Part shown: positions 26,547 through 35,802 of the stretch, one piece after another
Position numbering within the stretch: the first letter of the stretch is position 1
Layout of the letters: every line of letters begins with the position of its first letter
Origin: an uncultured Gammaproteobacteria bacterium
Lineage (GTDB): Bacteria; Pseudomonadota; Gammaproteobacteria; Arenicellales; JAANXG01
Assembly: GCA_947259705.1 (NCBI GenBank)
Contig: CAMYNL010000026.1
Coordinates: forward strand, 1 to 40,000
Reading direction: 5' to 3'
DNA length: 40,000 nt
Notes under the pieces: generated by a model
What the model was told of the DNA's origin: nothing
The model's database searches: none
The model's input: only the letters and a program-made list of their open reading frames with translations
Translations under genes and position numbers: made by a program

Positions 26547-27059
26547 TCACGCCATTCGATAAAGTTCCATGAGGTAACGCACATCCACGTCCGCTCGGTG
26601 TGCCCTGCCGCCCACCCGCTTGCGCGCCCTGTCGCTCAGAATTTCGTACTGTTGAGTGCCCAGCCCCAGTTCAAAGCAATACTCCTGCAAACTGGCGAGA
26701 GTGAATGCAGGCGCACTGTCCGGGGCCTCGAAGAGACGCTGCAGCCAGAACAGATCATAAGGCAAACCGTCACAAAAGACCGTTTGGTCGGCGAGTTGGG
26801 CATTCATCCGTTCACACAACCATGCGGGGTCGCGTCCTGCGCGCTGCAAGCTGGAAAATGAAATACCATGCAGCTTATCCGCGGCGCTGTCCCAGGCTGC
26901 CTCGTTCACCCATTCCCGTGCCGGGTGGATCAGATGACACTCGATCTCTTCACTGGGCAAGCTCCACGCTACCTCTATGGGATAACTGTCCTTGCCAAGA
27001 CCGGACGCCTCGAAATCAAGGAAGCAAGGCAAAGTCACTTGGTCGGTGAAAATTCGCAA
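26547..27059 (-). CDS. DEDDh-type 3'-5' exonuclease-like protein
   Basis: The 170-residue product has the exonuclease motifs in order. Exo I is FLDFEASGLG with Asp15 and Glu17. Exo II is FCDGLPYDLFWL with Asp102. Exo III is HRADVD with His154 and Asp159. It lacks any fused domain and is about the size of a minimal DnaQ-like or oligoribonuclease-like nuclease; whether DNA or RNA is the substrate is unclear. The only workable start is TTG at 27059. A stop lies 11 codons upstream, and the next in-frame ATG would remove motif I. No good ribosome site is visible. It is encoded opposite to its neighbours in the foreign segment. Confidence 0.75.
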   Translation of the reverse strand: MRIFTDQVTLPCFLDFEASGLGKDSYPIEVAWSLPSEEIECHLIHPAREWVNEAAWDSAADKLHGISFSSLQRAGRDPAWLCERMNAQLADQTVFCDGLPYDLFWLQRLFEAPDSAPAFTLASLQEYCFELGLGTQQYEILSDRARKRVGGRAHRADVDVRYLMELYRMA

Positions 27060-27369
27060 AACATCAATATCCGCAACAAGGGAAAGGCATCAACACATCG
27101 TTGTTCCGGTCTGGACGGTGGCCACAAATAATGACGTTGTTACGGTGAACAGAACAACGTAATTTAGCCTAGCATCCGGTGCCGACAGGGCCCAGTCAAG
27201 CCGTGGTCCGCGTTGACGAAGCCCCGAGAGCTGCCTGCTGCGAGCCTGCCGAAACCCATCGTTCTCGGAACGACCGCGGTATTTGTGAGCGTTCACGGAC
27301 TTTCAATAAAAGTATGCAAGCATTACTCTCCCCGGACTGTAACCGGAAGCTTGAAAGTGCAGCGAACTC
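27060..27369. other. Intergenic stretch with one inverted repeat
   Basis: No gene is supported. ACGTTGTT (27134-27141) and AACAACGT (27153-27160) form a perfect 8-bp inverted repeat with an 11-base loop, without a following T-tract. The last 70 bases are AT-richer (TTTCAATAAAAGTATGC) and may hold the promoter of the ligase at 27370, but I cannot define the boxes. Confidence 0.45.
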
Positions 27370-28611
27370 ATGGCGATTTCCGAATACTACGATGCCCTGG
27401 AGACCCGCGACCCCGTTGAACGAGAATGGGAGCAGTTCGCCCGCCTGCCGGCGCAGATAGCGCACGCGAAGGCCAGTGCGCCCGCGTTTGCGCGTATCCT
27501 GCATGATGTCGATGGCGATGCCATAGACGGCCCGGCGGCGCTGGCGCAACTGCCGGTAACACGCAAGAGCGACCTCTTGGAGCAGCAGAAGGCGCAACGG
27601 CCGTTCGGGGGATTCGCCGCCACCCCCGTGGTGGAGCTCGGGCGGGTGTTCGGGTCACCGGGTCCCATCTACGAACCAGAGGCCCGGCGCGAGGATTACT
27701 GGCGGCTGGCGCGGGCGCTGTTCGCGGCGGGATTCCGGCGCGGCGACCTGGTTCACAATAGCTTCTCCTATCACTTCACCCCGGCCGGAGCCATGCTCGA
27801 GAGCGGTGCCCATGCGCTGGGCTGTGCCGTGTTCCCGGCCGGGACTGGACAGACCGAACTGCAGGTGCAGGCCATCAACGACTTGGCGCCCCGGGGTTAC
27901 GTGGGCACGCCTTCGTTTTTAAAAATCATCCTGGAGAAGGCCATCGCGGCCGGTACGCCGGTGGAGAGCCTCAGCAAGGCGCTCGTATCGGGCGAGGCGC
28001 TGCCGGCCAGCCTGCGGGGGCGCATCAACGAGCATGGCATCGATATCCTGCAGTGCTACGCCACCGCCGATCTCGGCCTGATCGCTTATGAAAGCGAGGC
28101 CCAGCAGGGCCTGATCGTGGATGAGCAAATCATCGTGGAGATCGTCCGCCCCGGCAGCGACGACCCGGTGGCGGAGGGAGAGGTCGGCGAAGTGGTGGTG
28201 ACCAGCTTCAACCCGGACTATCCGCTGATCCGTTTCGGCACCGGCGACCTGTCGGCCTTTATGTCGGGCACCAGCCCCTGCGGCCGCACCAACGCCCGCA
28301 TCGCCGGCTGGCTGGGTCGCGCCGACCAGGCAACGAAGGTGAAGGGCATGTTCGTGCACCCATCCCAGGTCAATGAGGTGGCCAAGCGGCACCCCGAGGT
28401 GCTGCGGGCGCGACTGGTGATAGGCAGCGAGGATGATATTGATAGCATGACGCTGCATTGCGAGGTGGACAAAGGGACCGCCACGCTGGCGCGCGACATT
28501 GCCGCCAGCATGCGCGAGGTCAGCAAACTGCGCGGGGACGTGGTGTTCGTCAGTCCCGGATCGCTGCAAAACGACGGTAAAGTGATCGACGACACCCGCA
28601 GTCTGGACTGA
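27370..28611 (+). CDS. PaaK-like AMP-forming ligase with altered phosphate loop
   Basis: The 413-residue protein is related to phenylacetate-CoA ligases. It keeps YATADLGLIAYE (the YGxTE-like motif, about residue 235), IRFGTGDLSAF (about 295) and the hinge WLGRADQATKVKGMFVHPSQ (about 317-336). At the usual SSGTTGxP phosphate loop it reads VFGSPGPIYEPEA (about 97-109). Proteins of this kind are commonly placed directly after Liv-type importers, so it probably belongs functionally with 18499-25539 despite the foreign segment in between. The expected role is CoA activation of an aromatic or aliphatic acid, but the altered loop makes catalysis uncertain. The ATG at 27370 has only a weak ribosome site. 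Confidence 0.82.
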   Translation: MAISEYYDALETRDPVEREWEQFARLPAQIAHAKASAPAFARILHDVDGDAIDGPAALAQLPVTRKSDLLEQQKAQRPFGGFAATPVVELGRVFGSPGPIYEPEARREDYWRLARALFAAGFRRGDLVHNSFSYHFTPAGAMLESGAHALGCAVFPAGTGQTELQVQAINDLAPRGYVGTPSFLKIILEKAIAAGTPVESLSKALVSGEALPASLRGRINEHGIDILQCYATADLGLIAYESEAQQGLIVDEQIIVEIVRPGSDDPVAEGEVGEVVVTSFNPDYPLIRFGTGDLSAFMSGTSPCGRTNARIAGWLGRADQATKVKGMFVHPSQVNEVAKRHPEVLRARLVIGSEDDIDSMTLHCEVDKGTATLARDIAASMREVSKLRGDVVFVSPGSLQNDGKVIDDTRSLD

Positions 28612-28797
28612 GCGGACAGGCCGGGATCAGCGCACTGGTGTCAACAGGGGACCGGGTCGTCGCCCGCACCCGGGGATTCCGCCGTCGGCCAGAGCGCCAC
28701 TTATCGCCGCATGTTGGCTTTCTTGATCGGCGTCAAGCATCAGGGACCGGGTTGGATTTAGATTTCATCATTGCCGATATCATGACGTGGTACCAAC

Positions 28798-31575
28798 GTG
28801 TCCGACCAACTGCCACCGATTATCCCTGAAGATAAAACGCCGATTTGGCACGCGCTCGACAGCGACGATGCGCTGAAGAAACTGGTGACCAGCCCCGACG
28901 GCCTGACTCCGGCAGAGGCGGGCAACCGGCTGGAGGCATACGGCAAGAACCGCCTGACGCCTGCCACGAAGCGTGGACCGTGGAAGCGGTTCCTGTGCCA
29001 GTTCCACAACGTGCTCATCTACGTTTTGCTGGCCGCCGCCGTGGTGACCGCCGGGCTTGAGCACTGGATAGACACCGGTGTGATCATCGCCGTGGTGGTG
29101 GTAAACGCCCTGATCGGGTTCATACAGGAAGGCAAGGCGGAAAAGGCGCTGGAGGCGATCCGGGAGTTGCTGTCCCACGAGGCCCTGGTCAAGCGCGCGG
29201 GCCGGCTGGAGCGTATCCCCGCTGAGCAGCTGGTTCCCGGCGACATCGTGCAGCTGCAGTCGGGCGACAAGGTGCCCGCTGACCTGCGCCTGTTCCGGGC
29301 CAAGGACCTGCGCATCGAGGAGGCCATGCTGACCGGCGAATCGGTACCGGCGGAGAAATCTTCTGACACCGTGGCGGCGGACGCCGTCATCGGCGACCGC
29401 TTCTGCATTGCCTATTCCGGGACGCTGGTGACCTACGGCCAGGCCAGTGGTGTGGTGATAGCTACCGGAGACCAGACCGAGATCGGGCGCATCAGCGCCC
29501 TCTTGAGCACGGTACCGCAGCTGACCACGCCGTTGTTGCGTCGGATGGCGGATTTCGCCAAGTGGCTCACGGTGGCGATCCTGGTGGTCGCGGTGGTTAC
29601 GTTCGTATTCGGCACCACCGCGCGCGACTACGGCGCGGTCGACATGCTGCTGGCCGCGGTCGGCCTTGCGGTCGCCGCCATACCCGAGGGATTGCCCGCC
29701 ATCATGACCGTCACCCTGGCCATCGGTGTACAGCGTATGGCGCGCCGTAATGCGATTATCCGCCGCTTGCCGGTGGTGGAGGCGCTGGGCTCGGTTACCG
29801 TAATCTGCTCGGACAAGACCGGCACCCTGACGCGCAACGAGATGACGGTACAGTCCGTGGCCACGGCGTCGGGGCTGTTTGACGTGGACGGTGTCGGTTA
29901 CCGGCCCCACGGTATCCTGTCCCTGAACGGCGAGGGTATTGAACTCGAGGACTACCCGATCCTGGAGGAGGTCGCCCGTGCCGGCGTTCTTTGCAACGAT
30001 GCCGAGGTCGACGAGCGAGACGGGCAATGGGTGTTGCAAGGTGACCCCACCGAGGGATCGCTGGTCACCTTCGCGCTCAAGGCCGGTCTGGACATCCGCC
30101 TGCAGCGAAACGAATGGCCGCGGACCGACTTGATACCGTTCGAGTCGGAGCACCGGTTCATGGCGACGTTGCACCACGATCATGCCGGGCATGCCTTCGT
30201 GTATGTCAAGGGAGCCCCGGAGAGAATCCTGGATATGTGCAACACCCAGCGCATGCGCGGCGTGAACTCGCCGTTGGACACCACGTACTGGCGCGCGCAG
30301 ATAGACGCCATCGCGCGGCGGGGGCAGCGCCTGATTGCGATCGGATTCAAGCCAGTGGAGGAACCCAAGCAGGCCCTGCATTTCTCCGACCTGGAGGACG
30401 GCGTCTCGCTGCTGGGTGTCGTCGGCATTATCGATCCTCCGCGCGCGGAGGCCATCACTGCGGTGCAGCAGTGCCGTTCGGCGGGGATACGCGTCAAGAT
30501 GATTACCGGAGATCACGCGGTCACCGCGGCGGCCATCGGCAGCCAGATGGGCATCGGTGAGGGAAAACAGGTCCTGACCGGTGATGTCATCGATAAGATG
30601 GATGACGGCGAACTGATCGATGTCATCGAGGATGTCGACGTGTTCGCGCGCACCAGCCCGGAACATAAGCTGCGCCTGGTCATGGCGCTGCAGAGCCGCG
30701 GTCACGTGGTAGCAATGACAGGCGACGGGGTCAATGACGCGCCGGCGCTGCGCCGGGCCGACGTGGGTGTGGCGATGGGCCAGAAGGGCACCGAAGTTGC
30801 CAAGGAGGCCGGGGAGATGGTGCTGATCGATGACAACTTCGCCTCCATCGCGCATGCCGTGGAGGAGGGGCGCACCGTCTACGACAACATCAAGAAGGCG
30901 ATCCTGTTCATCCTGCCGACCAACGGCGGGGAGGCCCTGTCGGTAATGGCCGCGATCGCGATGGGACGTGTGCTGCCCATCACCCCGATCCAGATTTTAT
31001 GGATAAACATGATCACGGCGGTAACGCTGGCCCTGGCGCTGGCCTTCGAGCCCCCGGAGGCTGGGGTCATGCGCCGGGTTCCGCGCAATCCCCGCGAGTC
31101 GCTGCTGTCGCCGTTGCTGATCTGGCGGGTAGTGTTCGTTTCCCTGGTGGTAGTGAGCGGCACCTTCGGGCTGTTCCTCTGGGAGCGGACCCACGGCGCA
31201 CCGGTAGACTTCGCGCGCACGGTGGCGGTGAATACACTGGTGATGTTCGAGATCTTCTATCTGCTCAACACCCGATACCTGCTGGCGCCGGTGACCACCG
31301 TGGAAGGCATGTTCGGCAACCACTACGTCTGGATCGCCATCGGACTGCTGGTGCTGTTCCAGCTGAGTTTCACCCACTGGGGCTGGATGCAGATTCTGTT
31401 CGGGACCACGGACATCGAAGTCGCCGACTGGGTCCGGATCACCGTGGTGGCCTCCTCCGTGTTCGTACTGGTGGAGATCGAGAAGTATTTCGTGCGCCGC
31501 TTTGTGGCCGACCCGGCAAGGGGGCGCACCGGTCCCGCGGCCCGGACACGCGACACGGCGGGCACGGCGCCGTGA
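28798..31575 (+). CDS. P-type cation ATPase, P2-like
   Basis: The 925-residue pump has the P-type layout. A cation-ATPase N-domain ([19 protein letters not shown]) precedes helix pair M1-M2. The actuator loop carries [12 protein letters not shown]4 has PEGLP (Glu297). The phosphorylation site is [11 protein letters not shown] (Asp339), followed by KGAPERIL in the nucleotide domain, [12 protein letters not shown], and six C-terminal helices. Against the SERCA calcium pump, M5 Asn709 and Glu712 and M6 Asn737 and Thr740 match the ion ligands with identical spacing. The position of SERCA Asp800 is Ala741. The transported ion is therefore uncertain: calcium, monovalent or other. The GTG start at 28798 has no clear ribosome site. 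The gene appears to be a single unit. Confidence 0.9.
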   Translation: MSDQLPPIIPEDKTPIWHALDSDDALKKLVTSPDGLTPAEAGNRLEAYGKNRLTPATKRGPWKRFLCQFHNVLIYVLLAAAVVTAGLEHWIDTGVIIAVVVVNALIGFIQEGKAEKALEAIRELLSHEALVKRAGRLERIPAEQLVPGDIVQLQSGDKVPADLRLFRAKDLRIEEAMLTGESVPAEKSSDTVAADAVIGDRFCIAYSGTLVTYGQASGVVIATGDQTEIGRISALLSTVPQLTTPLLRRMADFAKWLTVAILVVAVVTFVFGTTARDYGAVDMLLAAVGLAVAAIPEGLPAIMTVTLAIGVQRMARRNAIIRRLPVVEALGSVTVICSDKTGTLTRNEMTVQSVATASGLFDVDGVGYRPHGILSLNGEGIELEDYPILEEVARAGVLCNDAEVDERDGQWVLQGDPTEGSLVTFALKAGLDIRLQRNEWPRTDLIPFESEHRFMATLHHDHAGHAFVYVKGAPERILDMCNTQRMRGVNSPLDTTYWRAQIDAIARRGQRLIAIGFKPVEEPKQALHFSDLEDGVSLLGVVGIIDPPRAEAITAVQQCRSAGIRVKMITGDHAVTAAAIGSQMGIGEGKQVLTGDVIDKMDDGELIDVIEDVDVFARTSPEHKLRLVMALQSRGHVVAMTGDGVNDAPALRRADVGVAMGQKGTEVAKEAGEMVLIDDNFASIAHAVEEGRTVYDNIKKAILFILPTNGGEALSVMAAIAMGRVLPITPIQILWINMITAVTLALALAFEPPEAGVMRRVPRNPRESLLSPLLIWRVVFVSLVVVSGTFGLFLWERTHGAPVDFARTVAVNTLVMFEIFYLLNTRYLLAPVTTVEGMFGNHYVWIAIGLLVLFQLSFTHWGWMQILFGTTDIEVADWVRITVVASSVFVLVEIEKYFVRRFVADPARGRTGPAARTRDTAGTAP

Positions 31576-31696
31576 CGGCGTCTGCGCACACCCGGCGTTG
31601 GAAAGGCGGAAGCTTCGGACGCTGCCGGGTGGTCCCGACCAGCCCGTTTTCTGTTTTCGATGATGGCATATCTTTCAATCAACCCGGATAGCTGAT

Positions 31697-32554
31697 ATGT
31701 GCCGCTTTCTTGTCTATATGGGAAGGAGTATGTCGATGGCCGACCTGCTCACCCGCTCCGAGCACTCGCTCATCATGCAAAGTTTCCAGGCGCGGGAGCG
31801 GCGCGAACCATTGAATGGAGACGGTTTCGGGGTCGGCTGGTACAACCACGAGATCGATGACATACCCTGCGTTTTCACGAGCGTCCGCCCCGCGTGGAGC
31901 AATCGCAACCTGGCACGGCTGGCGGACAAGGTCACCTCCACCTGCTTCTTCGCCCACGTCCGGGCCGCGACCGCGGGTTCCCCGGTCAGTGACCTCAACT
32001 GCCACCCTTTTCAATACGAGCAGTTCACGTGGATGCACAACGGCCGCAGCCCGCAGTTCCACAGGATCAAGCGGCAGCTGTGCAACCGGCTGCGCGAGGA
32101 TCTTTACAACTCGGTCCTGGGCAATACCGATTCCGAGCACGCGTTCGCGTTGTTCCTCAACCAGTTATGGCCGCGGATCAATGACTACTCCATCAAGGAC
32201 CTGCAGCACGCCATGACTTCCACCATCAAGAACCTCGAGGCCCTGTCCGCGTCGGCGGGCATCGAGGACGTGTCGCATTTCAATTTCGCGGTGGGTGACG
32301 GCCGCAACGTGGTGGTGAGCAGGTACGCCTCGGACCCGGACTCCGAACCGGAGTCACTTTACTATGCCAAGGGCGGAAAATTCGGGAGCGTCGAGGGTGT
32401 CTACCGGATGATCCCGGCGGACCGCCGGCCGCAGGCGGTGATCGTCGCCTCCGAGCCGCTGACCGCAAACCGGTTCGACTGGTGCGAGGTTCCGAAGAAC
32501 CACCTTCTGCTGGTGACCCCGGAACTCCATCTCACGGTGAGCCCGATTGTGTAG
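31697..32554 (+). CDS. Class II glutamine amidotransferase
   Basis: The 285-residue protein is an N-terminal-nucleophile amidotransferase. Cys2 follows the initiator Met (MCRFLVYMG). Further blocks are NGDGFGVGWY, FAHVRAAT and CHPFQYEQFTWMHNG, which bind glutamine. No synthetase domain is fused, so it resembles YafJ/EgtC-like enzymes that release ammonia or hydrolyse gamma-glutamyl amides. No ergothioneine genes are nearby to support an EgtC role. The ATG at 31697 is fixed by the need for Cys at position 2. Confidence 0.88.
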   Translation: MCRFLVYMGRSMSMADLLTRSEHSLIMQSFQARERREPLNGDGFGVGWYNHEIDDIPCVFTSVRPAWSNRNLARLADKVTSTCFFAHVRAATAGSPVSDLNCHPFQYEQFTWMHNGRSPQFHRIKRQLCNRLREDLYNSVLGNTDSEHAFALFLNQLWPRINDYSIKDLQHAMTSTIKNLEALSASAGIEDVSHFNFAVGDGRNVVVSRYASDPDSEPESLYYAKGGKFGSVEGVYRMIPADRRPQAVIVASEPLTANRFDWCEVPKNHLLLVTPELHLTVSPIV

Positions 32555-32623
32555 TATTGTCTGTCGAACGAGGCGGCCGCCGACGACACGCTCCTGTCCA
32601 CCCTCAACTACCTGCCTATTGCC

Positions 32624-33196
32624 ATGACCAACCAATCGATTAGCCGCTTTCCGGTTCCCGAGCTGGAGGAGCTGCCGGAGGATATCCGCGGACGCATCCT
32701 GGCGGTGCAGGAAAAGGCCGGCTTCGTGCCGAACGTTTTCCTGACGCTTGCGCATCGTCCGGACGAGTTCCGCGCGTTCTTCGATTATCACGACGCGCTG
32801 ATGTTGCGCGAAGGTGGCTTGACCAAAGCGGAAAAGGAAATGATCGTAGTGGCGACCAGCGGCGCCAACGATTGCCAGTACTGCGTCGTCGCCCACGGCG
32901 CCATCCTCAGGGTCTACACCAGGGACCCGTTGATCGCGGACCAGGTAGCGATCAACTACCGAAAGGCGGACATCAGCGCGCGGCAGCGCGAGATGCTGGA
33001 GTTCGCGATCAAGGTGGCACTGGATTCGCGGTCGGTCGGCGACGCGGACTTCGAACGTCTGCGCGAGCAGGGATTCAGCGACCAGGACATATGGGATATC
33101 GGCGCCATCGCCGCATTTTTCGCGCTGTCCAATCGTATGGCGAACCTCATCAGCATGCGGCCCAACGACGAGTTCTATAATCTGGGGCGGTCATAG
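32624..33196 (+). CDS. AhpD-like peroxidase-related protein (carboxymuconolactone decarboxylase family)
   Basis: The 190-residue helical protein carries the AhpD active-site pattern: EKEMIVVATSGANDCQYCVV with the redox pair Cys84/Cys87 and the following His91. Length fits the 'peroxidase-related enzyme' branch. It probably reduces peroxides or protects thiols in the cytoplasm; a dedicated reductant is not encoded nearby. It follows the amidotransferase gene by 69 bases and may be cotranscribed. Confidence 0.88.
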   Translation: MTNQSISRFPVPELEELPEDIRGRILAVQEKAGFVPNVFLTLAHRPDEFRAFFDYHDALMLREGGLTKAEKEMIVVATSGANDCQYCVVAHGAILRVYTRDPLIADQVAINYRKADISARQREMLEFAIKVALDSRSVGDADFERLREQGFSDQDIWDIGAIAAFFALSNRMANLISMRPNDEFYNLGRS

Positions 33197-33213
33197 TACT
33201 GCTGACCAGGGCG

Positions 33214-33249
33214 GCCGGCGGCGCCCCGGTGGCCGGGCTCCGCGCCGGC
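33214..33249 (+). terminator. GC-rich branched hairpin between the AhpD-like gene and argC
   Basis: Outer arms GCCGGCG (33214-33220) and CGCCGGC (33243-33249) enclose a second stem, CCCGG/CCGGG (33225-33229, 33233-33237). Only scattered T follow, so termination is possible but not assured. Confidence 0.35.
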
Positions 33250-33314
33250 GTAGCGTCTGTTCGAATGCCGCGACTAACCGTGTGCGGGAAAGCGTGGCGG
33301 ATGGACTCTGGCTA

Positions 33315-33341
33315 TTGCCACTGTTCGCCCGCTGCTAGTAT
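33315..33341 (+). promoter_or_regulatory. Extended -10 promoter candidate just before argC
   Basis: TGCTAGTAT (33333-33341) matches the extended -10 form TGnTAnnAT, with TTGCCA (33315-33320) upstream at a short 15-base spacing. The predicted start falls near 33348, only about three bases before the argC ATG, and no ribosome binding site is visible. Confidence 0.4.
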
Positions 33342-33350
33342 CTTCCAGCC

Positions 33351-34382
33351 ATGATAAAGATCGGCATCATTGGCGGCACCGGCTATACCGGGGTCGAACT
33401 GTTGAGACTGCTGGCGGTACATCCCGAAGCCAGCCTCGAGGTGATCACCTCCAGGGGCGAAGCCGGGACGCCGGTTGCCTCGCTGTTCCCGAATCTGCGT
33501 GGGTATGTCGATCTGCCGTTCAGCGACCCGGTGCAGGCCGACCTTTCATCGTGCGATGTCGTGTTCTCCGCCACCCCGAATGGTGTAGCAATGACCTATG
33601 CACGCGATCTTCTCGATGCCGGCGTGCGGTTGATCGACGTGGCCGCGGACTTTCGGATTCGCGACCAGGAGCTGTGGGAACGGTGGTACGGCATGCAGCA
33701 TGCCTGCCCCGATTTGCTTGGCGAGGCTGTCTATGGCCTGCCGGAACTCAACCGCGAGCCGCTGCGCGGCGCACGGCTGGTCGCCAACCCGGGATGTTAT
33801 CCGACTGCGATCTCGCTTGGGCTGCTGCCCTTGGTCGAGGACCGCCTGGTGGACCTGAACACCTTGATTGCGGACGCGAAGTCCGGCGTCAGCGGCGCCG
33901 GCCGCGGCGCCAAGGTCGGCAGTCTGTTCGCCGAGGTCAGCGACAGTCTCAAGGCCTATGCGGTGCCCGGACATCGTCACGGGCCCGAGATCGCCCAGAC
34001 CCTGGAACAGGCGGCGGGCACGGCGGTGCGCCTGACTTTCGTGCCGCACCTGACACCGATGATCCGGGGCATCCACGCAACGCTCTATGCCTCGCTGCTC
34101 AATACCAGCATCGACGTGCAGCATGTCTACGCGGAGCGATACGCTGACGAGCCCTTCGTCGATGTCCTGCCCGCCGGTTCGCACCCGGATACCCGCTCGG
34201 TGCGTGGCAGCAACACCTGCCGTATCGCCGTGCACCGCCCCTTCGACGACGAACGCGTGGTGGTGTTGTCAGTGATCGACAATCTGGTCAAAGGCGCCGC
34301 GGGACAGGCCGTGCAGAACATGAATATCATGTTCGGGATCGAAGAGTCGCATGGACTGATGCATCCTGCAGTGTTGCCCTGA
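33351..34382 (+). CDS. argC: N-acetyl-gamma-glutamyl-phosphate reductase
   Basis: The 343-residue enzyme of arginine biosynthesis reduces N-acetylglutamyl phosphate to the semialdehyde with NADPH. The nucleotide-binding motif [17 protein letters not shown] is at residues 4-20. The catalytic Cys149 is in NPGCYPTA. A conserved His lies in [11 protein letters not shown], and [19 protein letters not shown] closes the domain. Full length for the family. The ATG at 33351 is fixed by the N-terminal Rossmann motif. It begins the argC, membrane protein, bactofilin, erpA run common in gammaproteobacteria. Confidence 0.96.
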   Translation: MIKIGIIGGTGYTGVELLRLLAVHPEASLEVITSRGEAGTPVASLFPNLRGYVDLPFSDPVQADLSSCDVVFSATPNGVAMTYARDLLDAGVRLIDVAADFRIRDQELWERWYGMQHACPDLLGEAVYGLPELNREPLRGARLVANPGCYPTAISLGLLPLVEDRLVDLNTLIADAKSGVSGAGRGAKVGSLFAEVSDSLKAYAVPGHRHGPEIAQTLEQAAGTAVRLTFVPHLTPMIRGIHATLYASLLNTSIDVQHVYAERYADEPFVDVLPAGSHPDTRSVRGSNTCRIAVHRPFDDERVVVLSVIDNLVKGAAGQAVQNMNIMFGIEESHGLMHPAVLP

Positions 34383-34392
34383 GAGCCCGCCG

Positions 34393-35115
34393 GTGCCGCA
34401 CAGTCCCAGCGACGATATCATCATCCGCCCGCGGCCACCTATGCATTATCGGCTGGCACTGGTGGTGGCCGTGCTGGTAATCATGGCCGTCATGCTCTAC
34501 GCCGCCTACTACTACGGGAAGATCGGTTCAGAACTCTCGCTCGCCCGCTCCCAGCAGACCGTCGGCGAACTCAGTCAGGAAGTCGAGAGCCTGCGCCAGC
34601 GTTTCGCGGACATACAAGGGAGCCTGGCGCGGGCGGAACGGCAATTGCAGATCGACAAGACGGTCTACGCTGAGTTGGGAGCGGAACTGAAGTCATCCAA
34701 TCAACAGTTGGTGTCCTTGCGAGATGAACTCAGGTTCTACCGCAGCATCATCTCGCCGGAAGACGGTGAGGCGGGCGCCAGGTTTCAGGAGTTCGTCGTG
34801 GCGGGTACGGATGAGCCGCGGGTGTTTGCGTATCGCCTGGTAATGATTCAGGCACTGCAGCATTCCAGAGACGTCGAGGGCGCCCTGACGCTGGAGATCA
34901 ACGGCAGGCGTGGCGGCAATCCCGAGTCGCTCAGGCTTCCGCCGGCCGGCTCCGACGATATCAAGGTCAAGTTCAAGTATTTCCAAACCCTGGAGGGGAC
35001 GTTCGAACTTCCCGACGGTTTCGTGCCGGGTGCGGTCAAGGTGGTTCTGACACCCGGGCAAAAGAAGTCCACTGCCGTCGAACGCTGGTATCGCTGGTCC
35101 GATATCTTCGGCTGA
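34393..35115 (+). CDS. Single-pass membrane protein with coiled coil (DUF6776-like)
   Basis: The 240-residue protein has a cytoplasmic N-terminus and one transmembrane helix (about 20-42). A periplasmic coiled coil spans about 45-115, with heptads such as LSQEVESLRQRFADIQGSLA. The C-terminal beta-rich domain (about 130-240) includes YRLVMIQALQHSRDVEGALT and ends RWYRWSDIFG. The GTG start at 34393 is 10 bases after argC. Its place before a bactofilin gene suggests a cell-envelope or cell-shape role, which is inferred only from position. Confidence 0.82.
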   Translation: MPHSPSDDIIIRPRPPMHYRLALVVAVLVIMAVMLYAAYYYGKIGSELSLARSQQTVGELSQEVESLRQRFADIQGSLARAERQLQIDKTVYAELGAELKSSNQQLVSLRDELRFYRSIISPEDGEAGARFQEFVVAGTDEPRVFAYRLVMIQALQHSRDVEGALTLEINGRRGGNPESLRLPPAGSDDIKVKFKYFQTLEGTFELPDGFVPGAVKVVLTPGQKKSTAVERWYRWSDIFG

Positions 35116-35232
35116 TGGAACCCCGCTGGCGAAGCGGCAGCCGTTGCCGGATGTCGTATACTTGTGCAACCCCCACCAGGCCCGGGGTCCTTGGCGCTAC
35201 ACAGAACTGGAACATCTGCAGAGGAGATGTAA

Positions 35233-35685
35233 ATGTTGGGAAAAAAACATGCACCGCCGGTCGCCCAGTCTGCGTCCACGAGCAAGCCGGTCGACACCAT
35301 CGATACGCTGATCGGGCAGAAGAGCCTGTTAAAGGGCGACCTGGAATTTGTCGGCGGACTGCGGGTGGACGGCCAGGTCAAGGGCAGCGTCTCGGCCCTG
35401 GACGACAGTAGTGGCACGTTGGTACTCAGCGAAATGGGCAAGATCGAAGGCAACGTCACGGTGCCCCACGTCATCGTCAACGGAGCGATCAACGGTAACA
35501 TCAGTTCGACGGGGCGAGTGGAGCTTCAGGCCAAGGCGCGGATAAATGGCGATGTCCATTACAATACTCTTGAAATGGCGCTTGGCGCCTCCATCAACGG
35601 AAAACTGGTATGCGAGACAGAGGAGGCCGCCGCGGCGAACCTGAAGTCCGTGGCGCCCGAGGTTAGTACGGAAAAAATCGCCTAG
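35233..35685 (+). CDS. Bactofilin (cytoskeletal polymer)
   Basis: The 150-residue protein has the bactofilin beta-helix core at about residues 25-125. The hallmarks are SLLKGDLEFVGGLRVDGQVKG and repeated short strands with alternating Val/Ile and Gly (GKIEGNVTVPHVIVNGAING). Disordered tails flank the core. Bactofilins form nucleotide-independent filaments at the membrane that often recruit cell-wall enzymes; the M23 peptidase at 37588 is a possible partner. Ribosome site AGGAG is upstream of the ATG at 35233. Confidence 0.93.
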   Translation: MLGKKHAPPVAQSASTSKPVDTIDTLIGQKSLLKGDLEFVGGLRVDGQVKGSVSALDDSSGTLVLSEMGKIEGNVTVPHVIVNGAINGNISSTGRVELQAKARINGDVHYNTLEMALGASINGKLVCETEEAAAANLKSVAPEVSTEKIA

Positions 35686-35722
35686 AAACAGGATGTTGAG
35701 CTGTAAATCGCGGTGCCGTAAG

Positions 35723-35751
35723 TTGACGGTTTGCGGTTTCGCAGTGATAAT
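35723..35751 (+). promoter_or_regulatory. Sigma-70-type promoter for erpA
   Basis: TTGACG (35723-35728) and GATAAT (35746-35751) have an exact 17-base spacer. Predicted start is near 35758, about 45 bases before the erpA ATG at 35803. The promoter would let erpA be expressed separately from the bactofilin gene. Confidence 0.65.
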
Positions 35752-35802
35752 GACGACTTTGATGCGTCTTGCGAAACAGACGTAATGCGGACGGAGGCAA
35801 GT

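Noticed and set aside
26384-26572. 62-codon frame right of the attC-like site as a second cassette gene
   Set aside because: No GTTRRRY core before it, no attC-like site after it, and it runs into the 3' end of the opposite-strand exonuclease.
28780-30855. 691-codon minus-strand frame opposite the P-type ATPase
   Set aside because: Shadow of the ATPase; composition dominated by His, Arg and Gln, with no domains.
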